Source of the DNA: Turnera subulata | Taxonomy: Eukaryota; Streptophyta; Magnoliopsida; Malpighiales; Passifloraceae | Reading direction: 5' to 3' | Assembly: GCA_028386065.3 (NCBI GenBank) | Contig: JAKUCV010001799.1 | Span: 1-64,000 of the forward strand | DNA length: 64,000 nt | Part shown: piece after piece, positions 35,347 through 47,599 of the stretch | Position numbering within the stretch: the stretch's first letter is position 1 | How the letters are laid out: each line of letters starts with the position of its first letter | Notes under the pieces: model-generated | What the model saw: only the letters and a program-made list of their open reading frames with translations | The model's database searches: none | Told to the model about the DNA's origin: nothing | Made by a program: the position numbers and the translations under genes

Positions 35347-36390
35347 TTGTTAGGCAAGATGACGAAGGCTCCTTTTACCGGTAAAGGTGAAAGAGCTTCG
35401 GACTTGTTAGATCTTATACATAGTGATGTATGTGGATCGATGTCGACACAAGTTAGAGGTGGATTTCAATACTTCATTACATTTACTGACGATTTCAGTA
35501 GGTATGGCTATGTGTATCTAATGAGACACAAGTCAGAATCCATTGAAAAGTTCAAAGAATTCAAGAATGAAGTACAGAATCAACTCGGCAAGTGCATTAA
35601 AATGCTTCGATCAGATCGAGGAGGTGAATACTTAGGCCGAGAATTTCTTGATCATCTAAAGGAGTGTGGTATAGTATCACAGCCCATTCCACCGGGTACG
35701 CCTCAATGGAATGGTGTATCCGAAAGGAGGAATAGAATCTTGTTAGACATGGTTCGTTCGATGATGAGTCAAACTGACCTTCCTTCTTCATTTTGGGGAC
35801 ATGCATTATTGAGTGTTGCATTTAAACTTAACCGTGTTCCATCTAAATCCGTCGAAAAGACACCATATGAGATATGGACTGGGAGGCGTCCCAACTTTTC
35901 TTTTATGAGAATTTGGGGTTGTGAGGCTTACGTGAGACGTGAAGCATCAGATAAACTCGGCCCTAAATCCGACAAGTGCCTCTTTGTAGGATACCCTAAG
36001 GAAACTAAAGGGTATTATTTCTACAATCCCACCGAGCACAAAGTGTTTGTTGCTCGGACTGCTATTTTTCTAGAAAGAGAATTTATTTCTAGAAGAATCA
36101 GTGGGAGGAAAATAGAACTCGAAGAAGTTCGAGACATTGAGGCTGAGATGGAACAAGGACAGGAGCCACAAGATGTTGTGGATGAGAATCCTGTGCCTGT
36201 AACACATGGACCGCGTAGATCGGGTAGGACTCGGTACGAGCCTGAGAGATATGGATTTCTCATGACTCATACTGGGGGCGTGATGCTCATAGAAGAGGAT
36301 GAGCCCACTTCCTACCAGCAGGCCATCACGGGTCCGGACTCTATGAAGTGGCTGGAAGCTATGAATTCGGAAATGGAATCCATGTATTAA
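35347..36390 (+). pseudogene. Copia C integrase and start of RT
   Basis: Integrase core with LIHSDVCGSM, FITFTDDFSRYGYVYLM and NGVSERRNRILLDMVRSMM (the D,D,E set), then TPYEIWTGRRPNFSFMRIWG and KCLFVGYPKETKGYYFYNP. It ends at an in-frame TAA (36388) just before NKVWNLVDPP, the start of the RT domain. Part of the same polyprotein as the upstream frame, separated by the TAG at 35329. Confidence 0.85.
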
Positions 36391-37883
36391 AACAAGGTAT
36401 GGAACTTGGTTGATCCACCTGGAGGGGTAAAACCCACAGGGTGCAAGTGGGTCTTTAAGAAAAAGACCTACATGGATGGTAATGTGATTACCTATAAAGG
36501 GAGATTGGTGCGCGAATGGTTTCAAGCAAGTTCATGGTATTGACTATGATGAAACTTTCTCACCAGTTGCCATGGTTAAAATCCATCCGGATTCTATTGG
36601 CTATAGCGGCATACTATGATTATGAGAAATGGAAAATGGATGTCAAAATCGCTTTCCTTAACGGAATTCTTTTAGAGGATGTGTACATGACACAACCTGA
36701 AGGTTTTGTCGATCCAGAGAATGCCAATATGGTATGCAAGTTGCAGAGATCCATTTATGGATTGAAGCAAGCTTCTAGGAGTTGGAATCTTCGTTTTAAT
36801 GAAGTGATCAAAGAGTTCGGTTTCATTAAGAATGAAGATGAACCATGTGTTTACAAGAAGGTTAGTGGGAGCATTATTGTTTTCTTGTTGTTGTATGTTG
36901 ACGGCATCCTACTCATTGGGAATGACATTCCGACACTACAGTCTGTAAAGGCTTGGTTAGGGAAGAATTTCTCAATGAAGGACTTAGGAGAAGCAGCCTA
37001 TGTGTTAGCTATAAAGATCTATAGAGATAGATCCAAAAGGCTTCTTGGGCTAAGTCAGAGTACATATACTGACAAGGTGCTAAAGAGGTTTAGCATGCAA
37101 GATTCCAAGAAAGAATTCTTACCCTTGTCACATGGCGTAGCTCTCTCAAAGAATCAATGTCCTAGTACGACTAAGGAGAGAGAGCAGATGAGTAAGATTC
37201 CTTATGCTTCTGCAATAGGATCTATCATGTATGCCATGCTATGTACTCGACCGGATGTCGCTTATGCTTTGAGTGTCACAAGCAGATACCAAGCTGATCC
37301 CGGTGAGAGTCACTGGACAGCAGTTAAGAACATCCTTAAGTACTTGAGAAGGACTAAGGACGCATTCCTGGTTTACGGAAGTGTGGATGAGCTTGTTGTA
37401 AAGGGTTCAACAGATGCTAGCTTCCAAACTGATAGGGATGATTTTAGATCGCAGTCAGGTTATGTGTTTTGTCTTAGAGGTGGTGCGGTATGCTGGAAGA
37501 GTTCAAAGCAGGAGACAGTTGCCGATTCTACAACCGAGGCTGAGTATATTGTTACCTCAGATGCAGCGAAAGAGGCTGTTTGGATCAAGAAGTTCGTAAC
37601 TGAACTTGGGGTAGTTCAGAGCATTGAGAGTCCGATTGAGCTCTATTGTGATAACAATGGGACAATCGCACAGGCTCAGGAACCTAGATACCACCAGAGA
37701 TCCAAACATATTCTCCGACGCTATCATCTTATTAGAGAGGTCATAGATAGAGGCGATGTCAGACTGTGCAGAGTTCCATCTGAGAACAATGTATCAGATC
37801 CGTTGACTAAGCCACTCACACAACAGAAGCATGATGGTCATGCTGCGTCCATTGGTATTAGATACATGTATGATTGGCTTTAG
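36391..37883 (+). pseudogene. Copia C reverse transcriptase and RNase H
   Basis: Frame restored at about 36585 after two single-base insertions (about 36511 and 36582). Contains KMDVKIAFLNGILLEDVYM, SIYGLKQASRSWN, the active-site box YVDG where YVDD is expected (second Asp lost), then RNase H with GYVFCLRGGAVCWKSSKQET, YCDNNGTIAQ and RSKHILRRYHLIRE. Ends MYDWL with TAG just before the polypurine tract. The lost Asp makes this RT catalytically dead. Confidence 0.85.
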
Positions 37884-37897
37884 TGCAAGTGGGAGAT

Positions 37898-39421
37898 TGT
37901 TAGTGTAATATGCCCAAAAGCCAATCAATGGATGTTTATTTGTAATGATGTATACACATTAAGGTTATTCCAATAAATATCGTTTATGAGATAAACGCTT
38001 GCACATATTTATAACCCTAGAATATTTATATATTCTTAAATGTCCCTAGTCGATTATTATTATGGATGGGTTGTAATAATAAAATAAGACTAACGTATGT
38101 TAAGAATTATATGAGATATAAATTCTACATACGGGTACAAGTTAGAGAACTTGTCGACTGGACCGACCCACATAAGAACGCTACATGGAACATTATATGA
38201 TTGTCATTAGCGGTTCTTATACACATTGTCCTTAGACCTGTGAACATCAAGGTTTCCAACATATGAGTCGTATACTTTGATATTACTCTTGGTTATTTCG
38301 TAAATGAGTAGACTTAGTGTAATCATTGGGTATATGATAAATGTATAGTGGGTTTTGTATGATCCAGAGGGGATTCGTCCAACCCATATAACGGGTATAT
38401 TATCGGATGGTTTCTTGATAGAGTTGAACCGGAAATGCATGGCCATGCTCGGATTATGATATGGTGACATCATAGGTATCCGTTTTACGCGGTTAACTCG
38501 AGGATCAAGAAACCGAGATTGAACATATGCGAGATTGAGATATTTCATGTCTCGTGTTTAATCTTGATAATGGGACGAAGGGACGATGACATGTTTCCGA
38601 GGCATATTGAATCAGTACTGATCTTGTCGTTCGGGTAGCAATGATGTGTTGCTAGACGCCGCTCTTTGCTTATAATTGTAAAATGAGATTTTACAATTTT
38701 TGTCGAACATTACAAGTGCCTACAGGGTCATACACATAGAATCGTTGATTCGAGCAGGCGGTTGAACCGTGGTTGGATCATGGTTCGATCGGTGTGGTTG
38801 GACCGTGGTTGACCAGGGTCGTTTTGGGCTGGTTTGGTTCAGTTATTGACAAAATTATTGGACCAAACTAGTGCTGTGATGAGTGTTTATACATTAGTGG
38901 AGACATGGTTATGTGGAGACATAATCATAAAAGATAATGGGCTAATATGTTGGCCATTATCCCATTGTCTCTTAGCACTAATTGGGGGTAGAGTAATCAG
39001 ATTACTCTTGACCCTTCTCACTCTCTCTTGTATTCTGAATTCTGGGTTTTTCAGAGCAAGAAACACCCACACACTTCTTCCTCTCTTTTTTGTGAAAGAA
39101 AGAGATACCATAAACACCACATATAGCTCCCGGAAATCCGTAGCTAGCACTACGGTTCGGGAGTGCTCGGGGGTTGGAAATCGTGAGACGATTCCGGCTT
39201 TTTATTGACGGTTCGTGTGGATACCGTAGAGGAGCAGGATATCCTTCCGGCTCTAACTGATTCGATTCATCAGTTGGGTGAAAGACCTCAACCGTTTCAG
39301 GTATGTTCGTTTTTGTTATTCGGTTTAGCTACCATTCACTTGGATCCTCCATGTGTATCCGGTTTTTCCGCTGCGTATGTTATTGCATTTGATTGTCAAT
39401 TTATATGCCCGGATACTTACA
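37898..39421 (+). repeat. Copia C 3' LTR
   Basis: 1524 bp partner of 30981-32495; ends GGATACTTACA. Confidence 0.85.
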
Positions 39422-41848
39422 AACCCAAAGAGTGACTCACTCTCTGTGGATACAATTAAGCCCAAAGATATCCCAAAGGTACAAAACTCAAGAAGAAAGA
39501 ATTAAACCCCTCAACAAATTCAATAATCAAGCTTTAATCTCTCAATGGTATAAGCACTTAAGGAAGCTTCAAGAGGATATGAGATGGAATTGTAATGGCT
39601 TGCCTTAAACCTAATTTGATGAAGATAGAGGCTTTTTATACAAGCCTATTCTAGAATAAATGAAAAAAGCTCCTTTAATTCGAATCAAATAAATATTGGA
39701 GGTGGTTCTAGATGCTATAACAAAACTTCACAAAAAAATATCTCGAGAAATTTCTGAAGATCGAATATGTGTGAAAATAAAGTCGGGGAATCGTTAAATT
39801 GGCTCCGGATTTCGGTTGCTATGCCTTCGAAATCGATTTCGTATGAACAAGAAGACCGGCGATTTTGCTTGACAATTCATAATCCAATTCATTTTTCCCA
39901 AATCTTTGTGGTTGCTTTTTCCAATAAACGTTGGTTAGGGTATAACTCGAAATAGAGTCCGACTATTTTAAATGACTTTCTTTCACGGATTATGGGATCT
40001 AGAGGCTCATATATGGAACGTTTCGAAAGAATACCTGGGACAATTCATTTTTTTTCATTTTTTTTCTTTTATCAAAATAGAAGTCAAGATTCAAAAAACA
40101 ACTATCTAACCCTAATATCCTTGGTACTGTCCCTGCTGAGAAAGATCCGGATTTCGCAGTATTCTTCATGTCTCAACCACCCGGTCGATACTCATTTTTC
40201 TTCTCATGTGTGCAGGTTTGATTTAAAAAAGAAAAAAATTAACAGCAGACTTCTGATATTCAAAAACCCGTAAAGCGTGTCTAACGGTCACAATATTTGA
40301 CGGCCAATCCACTTGTGTTTTCTGGAAAATTTTTGTGTGACCAGACATACATAATTTTCCTTGCACCTCTTTTTGCAAAAGGACGTGGTACCTCTTTGTG
40401 GCTCCTTGTTGCGACTTTTGTCAAGACTCCTTGATCTACTGCAGGTGCTTCTAAGCCTTACTTCTTCTAGAGACTCCCATTGGAGAAGAGGACAACCCAA
40501 CGACTCCATGGTTTCTGAATAAAAGGCTTAATAAGACATCCACCTCCAAGCTCCTTAGCCTTTTACTTTTGTCTTGAGCTTTGTAAGAAGACAAAGCAAC
40601 ATTCATCAGCTTCCCTTCACATCCCAACGGCTAGATATCTATTTGACAAAAAAAAAAAAAAAAGACAAGACAAAGGAGAGGAAAACAAGTTGAAGAAGTG
40701 CCAAAGACTAAAGAGCACGCATGGTTCATCAAAAAAAAAAAAAAAAAGAGCACACATGGTACAGATATTTTGGAGAAGAGGATAAGCTCTCAAGTGCACT
40801 GCCCTTTTTATTCAATGAGCCAAAAATCTCATGCTTTTAAAATGAAACACACCGTTTCATATAACGTGTGTAAAATAGAATTCGTGGGCTGAAAAAGAAA
40901 ATGGGCTGTGTAGAGGAATAATATGGACTGCATGACTTTAGAAAATATTATTTTATATCATAAGCCCAAAGACCATTCTAAGATTAAGACACATCAAAAA
41001 ATCTATTAGCCCAACAAATATACCATAATATAAAAAAGTTTTATTACTGGTATGCTTTATTATTAAACCTGAAAAAAAAAATTATTATTTAATATTCATG
41101 AGATGTTAACCCAAAATCAACCCTGCTCTATCCGAACGACCCAAATCCTTATATTAATGATATGTTTTACTTTATTATTAATCAAAAAATTTAATTTATA
41201 TTAATCTTATTTATATTTATTTATTTTTCTATCCATCTCTTTCACAAAGAAAGAGGAAGAAATGACGCAGAGGAGACAATGGCCGGAACAACCGCCACGG
41301 GCTGCTGCGGCCATGAGGCCTGCTTGCACCGGCCGGAGCACACAGCAGCGACGAAGCCTACCTCGCTCCAACAGGCGCAGCTTCAACAATGACAGTACGT
41401 TACTAACAATAGGCTAGTAGTCAATTTTAAAAAATCGTAAATACTCCTATAATGGATATCTAAAATAGTTAAACTAACAGATATCAATATAAAAATTTTA
41501 CTGAATAATAATATTTATAAAACATACATTGATGTTACCCCCTGCTTTAATTATAAGCCTAAGTCATTTTTTAATTTCACACTTAACAATAATTCTTGAG
41601 AGACCTTTTTTTTCTTTTTTTATGAACTGTATTGTATGAGAGAAAATGGCGAAAATAAGAAAATAAAGTCAATACTAAGACTTAATCCCTGGTTCAAATC
41701 ATTATAATGCATTCAGCTATCCACCAAGCTAACTAGCAATTTTGAAGAATTATTACCATAAATAATTAAAAACGGATTCTAGGGCGGGCCTGGGCCCTTG
41801 CTCCCCCTATATCCGCCCCTGCTTTCCTTCTATCAATAATAATAACAC
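39422..41848. other. No recognisable gene
   Basis: A mix of AT-rich and simple-sequence DNA, with A runs at about 40648 and 40730. A short GC-rich piece after a GAAAGAGGAAG tract near 41240-41400 vaguely resembles the GC leader modules. The frames are short and without family signatures. The left part may be another decayed LTR element, which I could not prove. Confidence 0.3.
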
Positions 41849-41907
41849 ATCGATGTTGATTGAAGGAAAATGAAGAAGAAAGCTAGTTCCATACAAAATT
41901 TCCTCTT

Positions 41908-42195
41908 TTATTTCCAGTCGTCCACTTCTGAGGAGAATGAAGAGGAGGAAGAAAGAAGTGGTAGGCCACCGTTGTGCCCTGATTTGTGGGTATTACTGCC
42001 TACCAAGCTTGGGAAGTTAAGCTTAGCTTTGGCACCACGCATCTTGAAAGCAGCTAAATCATAAGCCAGAGCTGCTCCCTCTGGACCTGGAGTGTCATAC
42101 GTCCCCAGCCAAATCCTCGAACCTTTCTTCTTCGGGTTCCTAATCTCCGCCGCAAATGTCCCGTATGGTCTCTGCCAATCGCCTCCTGCCTTCAT
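41908..42195 (-). pseudogene. AP2/ERF transcription-factor fragment
   Basis: 95-residue frame with [40 protein letters not shown] and [16 protein letters not shown], the middle and end of an AP2/ERF DNA-binding domain close to group IX ERFs, followed by a short Ser/acidic tail. The first strand (YRGVR) is missing; upstream in frame is a stop, so this is truncated at its N-terminus. The insertion GPEG in place of the usual ED is also odd. Family role: GCC-box binding in ethylene/defence responses; this copy is probably non-functional. Confidence 0.7.
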
Positions 42196-42267
42196 TTTAG
42201 AACTTCAAAAGGGTCTTTGTTTTGAATAATTCCAAAGGTTACCATTGCTTCTCTTCCAGATCTGCAT

Positions 42268-42411
42268 CTATTGTTCATCTTCAATACCAAAAGTAGCATT
42301 TCCATTGCGCAAAAATCTTGTTTTAATATGGAAAAAAGTTGTATTTTTATCTCCCAAAGCCAAACCGTCAACGATAGACTTTTGACTCCAATAATGTTCT
42401 TTCTTTAGACA
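42268..42411 (-). pseudogene. LINE reverse-transcriptase linker fragment
   Basis: Contains KKEHYWSQKSIVDGLALGDK followed by NTTFFHIKTRFLRNGN, matching the plant LINE motif (E..W.Q.SR..WL..GDKNT.FFH...R.R.N.I) between endonuclease and RT. It ends where the LTR of copia A begins (42412), so A inserted into or beside a LINE relic. Confidence 0.6.
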
Positions 42412-42497
42412 TGTTATAAATCTTTTGTTTAATGAAGAAAAATGGAGAAGAAAGGAATAAGAAATGGAGAAGGAGAGGAAGAACACAAATATTTAAT

Positions 42498-42531
<34 letters not shown>

Positions 42532-42714
42532 GCTGGTAGGTAGGTGTACACGTGGAGCACATGACATTCATTCTTTTATAACACTTCCCCTTGAATGTCA
42601 TTGTGTATTGGGTAGAATACGCTTAGGAAGAACTGCCTCATTAAAAACCTTATCAAGAAAAACCCAGTGGGATAAAAACTTGGTGAAGGAAAAAAGAGTA
42701 CAATGCGTATTCTA
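42412..42714 (-). repeat. Copia A 3' LTR (approximate)
   Basis: Bounded on the left by TGTTATAAATC. The inner edge is estimated from the purine stretch GAGGAGGAG on the minus strand. Contains a 31-G homopolymer (42500-42530) and the block TTAAAAACCTTATCAAGAAA, familiar from plant copia LTRs. Confidence 0.5.
42500..42530. repeat. 31-base G homopolymer
   Basis: Uninterrupted G run inside the A LTR. The opposite LTR breaks at the ambiguous base 48277, followed by a short G run, so assembly trouble at this tract is likely. Confidence 0.9.
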
Positions 42715-42959
42715 CTCCTCCTCATTTTGGCCTCTCTTAATTTCTTGATGTCGTTGTATGCCAATCATCCTTGCTGGTGACGTATGCTTTGTCCGATCAC
42801 TTTTCATAAATCACTACTTTAATTGGACAATGTAGGCACCATTATCTTCAAATTTTGTTGTTGGTGTATCTTTCTCGCCATCTTGCTTCTGTGGTCTGAT
42901 GATATAGCAATTTCATATGTAAAGTTGTAGCAGATGTCCGTCTATACTTTATGTGGATC

Positions 42960-45050
42960 AAATAAAGGACCTGCATCTACAAAAACCCACTATATTTTCT
43001 TCGGGCTTACAGGGTTAATATAATGCCTCATCTTACTATATCCCGAAGATAAGAGCATAGCCATATCTTGCCAATAGGCTTATGGCAAAAACTACAAGCT
43101 CCACGTTACTAGTACTTTGACAGGGTACTCCAGGACCAATCTAATTCTTTCATGATATTTTTCATCTTAAATTATTTCTTAAAATATTGCACGGCATTTG
43201 AAAGCTTCTTCAGGAGTTCCAATAATGTTTAAAACACAATCATAAACATAAGCAACAGTTATAGTACATGCGAATACATAAAACATATATGCAAGAATAA
43301 TCATACTTCACATAATCATATTTAGTTTAAAACATATAAAGATTAATTTTAACAATATATTCCTGGGAATTAGTTGCTTCAAGCAACTTGAATCCTTCAG
43401 GGATTCTCATGCATATGTCATGACTTATGGATCCGTAAAAATAGGCTGTAATAGCATCCATTTGATGCATATCAAAAATAATTGCATCCACCACAGGGGA
43501 GTATATCTCCTCACAATTAATACCAAATCATTTGGATAAAACCTTGTGCGATAAGCCGTGCTTTGTATTTCTCTATTATAATTTCCTTTTCGCACAAATA
43601 CCCAATTTTCAATCGACTGGTTCTACACCATCAGGACTACAGGTCCAGAAAATTTCTCGCTTCACAAGCGAGTCTAACACAGCCTTATGTCTTCTCTATT
43701 TTGGCCAATCATACTGCTCCTACATTCACCAATGTAAGTTCATGATCCTCATTTTATTTAGCGCTATATTATAAACAAATATTCCGTCGACGGTTATTTC
43801 ACATCGGTTCCCTCTTATTCTTGACACTATAATTGAGGTCTCATCATACTCATTTATTTTAAGTACCTGAGTTACTTCTGGAACTTTATCAATTGTGTCA
43901 GAAAATCTCTTCTGGAGGATTTTCCTCTTCTTGAGGACTTTTAATATGAACCTCTACTGTAGGTCTTATTTTCTTACTGGGCCATTTTATCTCTTTGCTC
44001 CTTTTTCTCTATCGAGAATTTTGTTTTCTTTTGGAACCGAGTATATTCTACGCTTCTGGCGTACTTTAGATTCATTTGCATACTATATTTGTTCTTTCGG
44101 AACATCAATTTGAACAGGAACATTTGCAACTGGTATATAAGATTTGGTCACTTTATGTGTCTGAAAATTTCATATCAATTTTTCTGCAAATGAATCATCT
44201 TTTGAACTTCAGATTCATACTAATTTATTTGAGGATCAATAACTATATATTGATAATATCTTTTAATAATATCTTGATCCAGCTGCTAACTTTCTCCCCC
44301 TGATGTTGGGTAAACTCTATCGTCAAATTAACAAATCTCCAATCGTTAGTCAATGGTTTCAATTACTTTGTAATTGATGGAGATTTTTTTTTTTATACCC
44401 AACATCTATTCCCAACCTTCTTTAAGGACCATCTTTACTATGCTGTGGTGGAGCATTATATACTGCAAAACCAACGGTCCGAAGATGGGAGTTACTAGGT
44501 TCGTGACCATGAACGAATTAAATGGGGAGACCTTATGATAACTTGTTGGCTTGATGCACACAAGTGTTGCTGCATATAAAATACCATTTTCGCAAACAGT
44601 AATATTTCATTAACAGTGGTCCTGCAATCAATTGTCAATATTCCCCCAGATCTATTTGGATTTATTTCCAATGATATACATTTATCTATTGAAGAAATAT
44701 ACCAACATTATCTAGACATATAGTCTAATAACATATGTAGGGATATGTACCCGCAAGTGGCTTAATCATTAAAATAAGTGCGCACAATGCCAACTTGCGT
44801 CACACAATAGACCATCTAGTCGATGCATCGTAAAATTTACCTAGATGGTCAACACGGCGGATTTATTAGTCCGCGTACATGTCCCTGAATTATTTCCAAA
44901 CTTGCTGGTGATTCTAGGCCAATCTCATCTTAGGAAGGCCGTATAATTAATTTCACAGCAAACAAACACGTGGAAATTTATTGATTGTAAAACTTCTGGT
45001 TTTTCAATGGATGACCAAATATATTTCGTGCATCATTATTGACCTGGGAT
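42960..45050 (-). pseudogene. Decayed copia pol in element A
   Basis: On the minus strand this matches element B 54000-55930 in order, but stops and frameshifts break it everywhere. Recognisable bits include the ATAACCGTCGACGG region and CCAGAAGTAACTCAGG. No usable frame remains. Confidence 0.55.
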
Positions 45051-45079
45051 GGCCCAACCGGTCATGCCAAATAATAAGT

Positions 45080-45320
45080 CCATGTACCAACTTCAAGTTG
45101 GTGCCAGTTTCAGGCTGCTATTTATGTGCCAGCTTCAAGCTGGATATGATAACTTAGGAAAATTATTTACCAGCTTTTGGCTGGTGCATAGAAGCTATAA
45201 ATCACATATCTATCTGCCAACTTCTAGTTGGTCTCAGCTTCGGGCTGTGCAAACTGTGTATTTAAACACTTAAAATTGCTAGCTTCAGGCCAGTGTATTC
45301 CAGCTTCTGGCTGGATATGG
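45080..45320. repeat. Cluster of palindromic CCAGC-loop-GCTGG hairpins (element A)
   Basis: Hairpins with a TTCNN loop: ACCAAC/GTTGGT at 45086, CCAGC/GCTGG at 45129, ACCAGC/GCTGGT at 45169, CCAAC/GTTGG at 45217, CAGC/GCTG at 45235 and CCAGC/GCTGG at 45300. They lie 260-500 bp upstream of the antisense ORF start at 45581. A matching cluster lies upstream of the element B ORF at 53800-53940. Confidence 0.8.
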
Positions 45321-45524
45321 TAAGTTTTAGTTACTCAATTGCTAGCTTCAGGTTGCAATACGTGTGTCAGTTTTAGGCTTATTTCTACCACTCATGTCGA
45401 AAAAGATCAGAATTATTGAGCAATAATTAATGTAGTGGCATGCCTTTTTCAAAAGCAAATCCTTTTGGATCTTTCTAGGGGTCCATGTTTGGAAAAACTG
45501 ACACCTTGCTGTCTAGTCTCAGAC

Positions 45525-45535
45525 TATAAGAAGGG
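45525..45535 (+). promoter_or_regulatory. TATA box of the element A antisense ORF
   Basis: ACTATAAGAAGGGGAGG, about 50 bp before the ATG. The element B copy has GGTATAAGAAGGGGG and the gypsy-hosted copies AGTATAAAAGAAGGAG. Confidence 0.5.
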
Positions 45536-45580
45536 GAGGAAAAAAATGTGTAGGTGTAGAAAAACACAAAGAAATAAAAC

Positions 45581-46265
45581 ATGCCTTCCCCAGCTATTGT
45601 CTTCTTTGTTGAGGGTGCCTCACTAGGAAGAAGGAATAGACTACCTTATAGTATGGTGAATAAACAGCAAGAGGAATTACCGAGTGACCTCGCAAGAGTC
45701 CCTCGTTTAGTTTTTGTTGATGAACTATATTCATCTAGGTTCTTTGTAACTCCTATGGAAGAAACATTTTTCCTAGAGGACCAAAGCAATCTAAGGGCTT
45801 CCATTTATGGCTCGACTAACTCTATTATGTTTTTTCATATCTGATAGACTGCAGGAATTTCAGCTAGAGCCTTCATGTCAAATTTTGAATCAAAGCAGTT
45901 ATTACCAAGTTTCTATGATGGCTCGGAGTGTCCCGAGGGTGTCTGGGTTACCGCCTTAATGGCCTAAGGTACGACTGTTACTATGGAATTGTAGGGGTGT
46001 AGCCAGAAGATCCCAAGATTTTGTGCGTACCTTAAGGGATTTGAAGAATCAGTACAAGCCCAACATGGTACTGATTACTGAGACTTTGTGGCAAGCAGGA
46101 GAAAATCATGGTGTAATCCCACTCCGTTTTCCTGCAACGAATCGGTTTGAGATACCTGGAGAAAACAACATGGGTGGTGTATGGTTTTCTTGGAACGACA
46201 GCATTAGGGTCAACATTAACTGTGAGGCTCAAAGTTTTAGGGTTAATGTTGTGCCTAACAGATAA
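45581..46265 (+). pseudogene. Antisense accessory ORF, 227-codon family, copia A copy
   Basis: Starts MPSPAIVFFVEGASLGRRNR. One inserted base near 45838 shifts the frame, and one TAA lies at about 45957; otherwise the 227-codon frame is open to the same stop. The total length is 685 nt, exactly one more than the intact copies. It keeps LLLWNCRGVARRSQDF, LITETLW and GGVWFSW. The surrounding copia pol is far more decayed. Antisense to the host element. Confidence 0.75.
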
Positions 46266-46839
46266 ATATTCTTCAGAAACATATTCAAACTTATGCTCTT
46301 CTGGCGCGTGTTAATCCTTTTCACATTACGAGATTGTACTATCACATGTTATGTGAAATAGTTGACATCCACACATATAACTCTCCCCCTTGGATGTCAA
46401 TTTGCATTGTCTTCAGGACTAATGCCTGAGGCATTATTCTAGAAATGATTATAAAATGTTGTAAAGTACATAAAATAAAATTAAATAATACTGAACATAA
46501 AATAAAATTATTCAATATATATTGGCTTGCACCTTTAGGGTAAGCAAGATAAGAACAGTATCTATCTTTTGATGGTCATACAATATCCACCTTCTGGTGG
46601 CCATACAACATCCATCTTCTGGTGGTCATATCTTTCTTCAATTTTCCTCAAAGATCTGCGGGATATTTTGGCAGTAAGACATCCAGTCTTTACTTTATTT
46701 TCCTCTTTTTTTTTTTATTACGTCTTCCAAACGATTTGCATTTAAATACATTCAATGCCCATAACAAATTTATTCCGAAAATTCTAAAGGGCCTCCAATT
46801 CAAGTTTTGTGATAAATTAAATAAATAAAGACTTAAATA

Positions 46840-47180
46840 AAATAAATAAACATGGGCCTTTTATTAATTAGCCTAGTAAAATTGAATAAACAAAAATTAA
46901 ATGCAATGGGCCTTGTACGAGCCCAATAAAAATGTATATTAAAGCAAGAAAATAAATATAATGGACCTTTTCATAGCCCAATAAATAACCGAAAATTAAA
47001 GGCAATGGGCTTTTTATGAGCTCATTTGTAATTTAAATGAAAACATAAAATATGCTTACCCGATAAAAGGCGGCTTAGCCAGCCAACAAATGAAACAAGG
47101 CGGCTTTCCCGGCCAACAAATGAAACAAGGAGGCTTTGCCAGCCAACAAAGAGCTAAGGCGGCTTAACCGGCCAATATTG
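46840..47180. repeat. GGGC/GCCC dyads and 30-bp tandem repeats in copia A
   Basis: Repeated TGGGC...GCCCA inverted pairs (46850-47020), then about four 30-bp units GGCGGCTTAGCCAGCCAAC at 47068-47176. Element B has the equivalent dyads at 51664-51910 and GGCCGGCTAAGCCGCC at about 51565 and 51700. Confidence 0.7.
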
Positions 47181-47599
47181 AATACTAAATAAAGCATAAT
47201 AATAGAGGGTATATAATATACGCTTAGTCGATAAATCTTTCAGCAGTAATAAATAACATAATAATATAGAATATATAATATATGCTTACTCGATAATTTT
47301 TTTTAGCAGTACTAATATATAATACCAAATTATTATTCAAAAAATATAATTATTTTTATTATATATATATATTTTTACTTATTGATTATTATGATTATTA
47401 TTATTATTCATTTTTTTTAAAATTTTCAGACTGGCTAAATAGTACCAGTCTGGACCTTGCACAGGGCCAAACCCAGGCCAAACAACAACCCAGGCGCAGC
47501 CCACACTTAAGGCCCAGACGACCAGCCCAATCCCCAGCCCGCGACCCAAGTTCCTCCAGCCCATCCACACGCGGGTCAACACCCGACCCGAATACAACC

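Larger units (their letters stand above)
30981..39421 (+). mobile_element. Ty1/copia retrotransposon C, full length, defective
   Basis: LTRs 30981-32495 and 37898-39421 begin TGTTAGTGTAATATGCCC and end CTTACA. The primer-binding site TGGTAGCGGAGCC is at 32497, and the polypurine tract AAGTGGGAGA ends just before 37898. Gag, protease, integrase, RT and RNase H occur in copia order. Because the 5' LTR is itself preceded by the 3' end of another internal region, the structure is internal-LTR-internal-LTR. Lesions in pol make it non-functional. Confidence 0.9.

Noticed and set aside
41809..41822. Possible hAT terminal repeat (ATCCGCCCCTG)
   Set aside because: Only one end seen; no matching CAGGGGCGGAT partner or 8-bp duplication nearby.
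41852..41861. Single ACATCGATGT site outside copia C
   Set aside because: A lone 10-mer with no paired site; not evidence of a second array.
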